The notes beneath the pieces are model-generated. The model saw only the letters and a list, made by a program, of their open reading frames with translations. It had not been told where the DNA came from and ran no database searches. A DNA stretch of 64,000 bases. Origin: Lachancea kluyveri NRRL Y-12651 (taxonomy: Eukaryota; Ascomycota; Saccharomycetes; Saccharomycetales; Saccharomycetaceae). The translations under genes were made by a program, and so were the position numbers. The stretch covers positions 300,501-364,500 of the forward strand of contig CM000687.1 in the NCBI GenBank assembly GCA_000149225.2, written 5' to 3'. This document shows positions 61,007 to 64,000 of the stretch, in pieces (positions within the stretch are counted from its first letter, which is position 1; every line of letters starts with the position of its first letter).

Positions 61007-63838
61007 ATGAAATTGGATATCAAAGTATGTCAATAAGCAATTGAAGTTACAAAGTCATACACCAAACCTCTGTCTTACGACCTTGGTTGCTGGTATCGCC
61101 CCGATCAAATGGATCGGCGATTGTTTTTTTTTTTGCCACTGCTTTAGTCAAAGTGCGGCAAGCTTGGCCATGCTTGGGCGAGATAGTTGAGTCCCTTTTA
61201 CTAACTTCATATTTTATAGAAAGCTTTTGGTAACAGATCGGATAGGGTGAAGGGAATCGATTTACATCCTACCGAACCTTGGGTTTTAAGCACCTTATAT
61301 TCTGGTCGTGTTGAAATCTGGAATTATGAAACCCAAACCGAAGTTAGATCGATTGAAGTCACGGATACTCCTGTAAGAGCCGGTAGATTTATTGCAAGAA
61401 AGAATTGGATTGTTGTGGGAAGTGACGATTTCAAAATCAGAGTCTTCAATTACAATACTGGTGAAAAGGTTACCGATTTTGAAGGTCATCCAGACTATAT
61501 TCGTTCCATAGCTGTTCATCCAACAAGACCTTACGTACTATCTGCATCCGATGACATGACGATAAAGTTATGGAATTGGGAAAAAAACTGGGCTTTAGAA
61601 CAAACCTTTGAAGGGCACGAACATTTTGTAATGTGCGTTGCATTTAACCCTAAGGATCCAAACACATTTGCCTCTGCATGTTTGGATCACACAGTGAAGA
61701 TTTGGTCTCTCGGACAACAATCTCCAAATTTTACAATGACCGCTCACGAAACGAGAGGTGTAAACTTTGTCGATTATTATCCTTTACAGGACAAACCTTA
61801 TTTGATCACCAGTTCTGACGACCGTAGCGTTAAAATCTGGGACTATCAAACTAAATCTTGCGTCGCAACATTAGAGGGTCACATGGCCAATGTTTCCTAC
61901 GCAATCTTCCACCCATCTTTACCAATAATCATTTCTGGTTCCGAAGACGGCACTGTAAAGATCTGGAATGCAAACACCTATAAATTGGAAAAGACTTTGA
62001 ACTTAGGTTTAGAAAGAAGCTGGTGTGTTGCTGCCCACCCAACTGGTAAACGTAACTACGTTGCTTCGGGTTTTGACAACGGTTTTAACGTCCTATCTAT
62101 GGGAAATGACGAACCTAGACTATCCCTGGATCCGGTTGGCAAATTGGTCTGGTGCGGCGGTAAAAACGCTGTCGCCACGGACGTTTTTACCGCAGTTATC
62201 AGAGGTACCGAGCAGGTCGAGGATGGTGAAACCATACCATTGCAAACTAAGGAACTAGGAACTGTAGACGTTTACCCACAATCCTTAAAGCACTCTCCAA
62301 ATGGTAGATTCGTTACTGTCACTGGAGATGGTGAATATATTGTTTACACCGCCCTAGCTTGGAGAAATAAAGCTTTCGGTAAATGCCATGACTTTGTTTG
62401 GGGCCCAGACTCCAATAGCTATGCCTTGATCAACGAAGCTGGCCAAGTTGAGTATTACAAAAACTTTAAACAAGTCACTTCATGGTATATACCACTTGAC
62501 TTAGGCATCGAAAAGCTTTTCTCAGGCGCTTTGCTAGGTTTGAGGGCCAACGGGTTTGTCTATTTCTTTGATTGGGAAACTGGAGTTCTGGTGAGAAGAA
62601 TTGACGTTGACGCTCGTGACATCATTTGGTCCGACAACAATGAATTGGTTACAGTTATAAACGCTACCGATGAAAACAGCGGCGACGAACCAGGTGCTTA
62701 TGCACTTGCTTTTAACAAGGATGTCTGTGACGAAGCTGTTGCTAACGGCATCGCTGCTGACACTGAAGAAGGTATTGATGATGCGTTTGACGTATTGTAC
62801 GAAATGACGGAAAAGATTACTTCTGGTAAATGGGTTGGTGATGTCTTTATTTTCACAACCTCTACTGACAGGTTGAATTATTTTGTTGGTGGTAAGTCAT
62901 ACAATTTGGCCCATTTTGACAAGGCAATGTACTTATTGGGCTATTTGGTGCGCGACAACAAAGTTTATTTGGCGGACAGAGACATCAACATTTCCAGCTA
63001 CGAGATTTCTATCGATGTTTTGGAGTTCCAAACTTTAGTATTGAGAGGAGAATTGGAAGAGGCTAAGCAATCCATCCTACCAAATATCGAGGGCAAAGAA
63101 AACCTACTAAAGATATCCAGATTCTTAGAGGGTCAAGATTATTACGATGACGCACTTGCCATATCCCCAGATCCTGAGCAAAAATTCGATCTATCCTTAA
63201 AACTAGGCAAACTGTCACTGGCCCATGAAATAGTAATCCAAGAGGAAAGCGAACACAAATGGAGAACTTTGGGAGATGCCGCTTTACAAAAATTTAACTT
63301 TAAGCTTGCAATCGAATCTTATGACAAGGCCCATGATATCGAATCTTTATTCCTACTATACTCCTCTTTTAACAACCAGAAAGAGCTAATTAAGTTAGCA
63401 AAGGAAGCGGAAAAGCTGGGCAAATACAACTTGGCCTTTAACGCATGCTGGGTTGCTGGCGATATCGAGGGTGCCAAGAGATTACTGGTTTCTACAGATA
63501 GACTATCAGAGGCTGCATTGTTAAGTTTAACTTATGGTGAGAGTAAAGAGACTGTAAACAACGTTGTCGAAGAATGGAAGGAGAGTTTGGTTTCACAAGG
63601 AAAGGGCACCATCGCCGAGAGGATTAGTCTCGTTGGCCAGAATTCTGGCTTCCCACCCACTGAAGAACCCTTGATTGATTTGAGTGACCAAAGGGAAAAG
63701 GTCGTAACCGAAGAAGAGCAAAAACCAATAGAGATTGAAAAGGAAGAAGGGACCGGGGAAAACGATGCTGGGGAGGATGAAGAAGAAGGGGAAGAACTAC
63801 ACTCTGCGTCCGAAGAGCCGGAGGAACCTCAAGAATGA
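61007..63838 (+). CDS. SEC27: Sec27, beta'-COP subunit of the COPI coat (spliced)
   Basis: Coding sequence in two exons: 61007-61024 (MKLDIK) and 61220-63838, giving 878 aa (S. cerevisiae 889 aa, YGL137W). The join gives MKLDIK-KAFGNRSDRVKGID, matching the known N-terminus. Two seven-bladed WD40 propellers fill about residues 1-600; clear WD-type repeats include SSDDRSVKIWDYQ and SGSEDGTVKIWNA. An alpha-solenoid follows (about 600-815) that pairs with alpha-COP, then an acidic Glu-rich tail. The propellers bind KKxx retrieval signals on ER proteins during Golgi-to-ER transport. Codon use is moderately biased, as for an abundant coat protein. Confidence 0.97.
61025..61219 (+). other. SEC27 spliceosomal intron
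   Basis: 195 nt. Donor GTATGT at 61025-61030 matches the yeast consensus, branch point TACTAAC at 61199-61205 is perfect, and the acceptor ATAG ends at 61219, 14 nt after the branch point. A T-rich stretch (61123-61134) lies inside. S. cerevisiae SEC27 has an intron of similar size after a very short first exon, so position and presence are conserved. It is the only intron I could find in the window. Confidence 0.96.
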
Positions 63839-64000
63839 GCTTGCTTCATGGAAAAAGCCAATATTTCAAAGAAAAGGCTCTACTTCTCTGTACATTTAAC
63901 CTTAGGATTTACATAACTGATTTCATTTACTGTAAAAGAATAGAAGAAAGAAAAAGACATATTACCAATATCAGCTTTTTGAAGTCTTTGCCGAAAGATT

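Overview
This window is nuclear chromosomal DNA from a budding yeast of the family Saccharomycetaceae. It has one gene about every 2 kb, short intergenic spaces with A/T homopolymers, and one spliceosomal intron near the 5' end of the SEC27 homologue with the yeast GTATGT donor and TACTAAC branch point. Nearly every protein is recognisable as a homologue of a Saccharomyces cerevisiae protein. Names come from recognising the proteins and from gene order; no alignment or database search was run.

The gene order is the main clue to the organism. Genes that in S. cerevisiae lie on chromosome XVI (YPL239W down to YPL221W) are interleaved here, in order and with consistent strands, with genes from chromosome XIII (YMR185W down to YMR172W) and then chromosome VII (YGL139W to YGL137W). 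Pairs that are whole-genome-duplication paralogues in S. cerevisiae (SSO1/SSO2, USV1/RGM1, YPL229W/YMR181C, CET1/CTL1, MMT2/MMT1, GRE1/SIP18, FLC1/FLC3) appear here once each. This is the unduplicated ancestral order, so the source is most likely a non-WGD species. The high protein similarity suggests the Zygosaccharomyces/Torulaspora group, but genus is inference.

Layout: 1-10 kb holds partial RTP1 (-), YAR1 (+), SUI3 (+), ADD37 (-), ENV7 (-), RVB2 (+), VMA11 (-), NSL1 (+) and SSO1/2 (+). 11.5-17.2 kb is FAS2 (+). 18.7-27 kb holds USV1/RGM1 (+), a YPL229W-like gene (+), CET1 (+), ALG5 (-) and SPT21 (-). 27.8-40 kb holds NEW1 (+), FPY1 (-), CHP1 (+), MMT1/2 (-) and ECM5 (-). 40.7-47.5 kb is a stress-linked stretch: a GRE1/SIP18 hydrophilin (-), a short PAI3-like proteinase A inhibitor (+), DDR48 (-) and HOT1 (-). 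47.7-64 kb holds FMP40/SelO (+), an unrecognised basic protein (+), a Lon protease of the peroxisomal type (+), FLC1/3 (+), a YGL138C-position secretory protein (-) and SEC27 (+).

Functions include translation and ribosome assembly (SUI3, YAR1, NEW1, CHP1), chromatin and histone-gene control (RVB2, SPT21, ECM5), mRNA capping (CET1), membrane traffic (SSO1, SEC27), lipid and glycan synthesis (FAS2, ALG5), organelle physiology (VMA11, MMT, FMP40, Lon, FLC) and stress response (USV1, GRE1, DDR48, HOT1). The cluster reflects ancestral linkage rather than an operon. No tRNA, rRNA, transposon, LTR, centromere or CRISPR was seen. The least explained items are the 418-aa protein at 50.5 kb, the Lon gene that S. 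cerevisiae lacks, the secretory protein at 59-60.6 kb, and several strong inverted repeats in promoters, including a 14-bp stem with a GTGA loop upstream of the PAI3-like gene.
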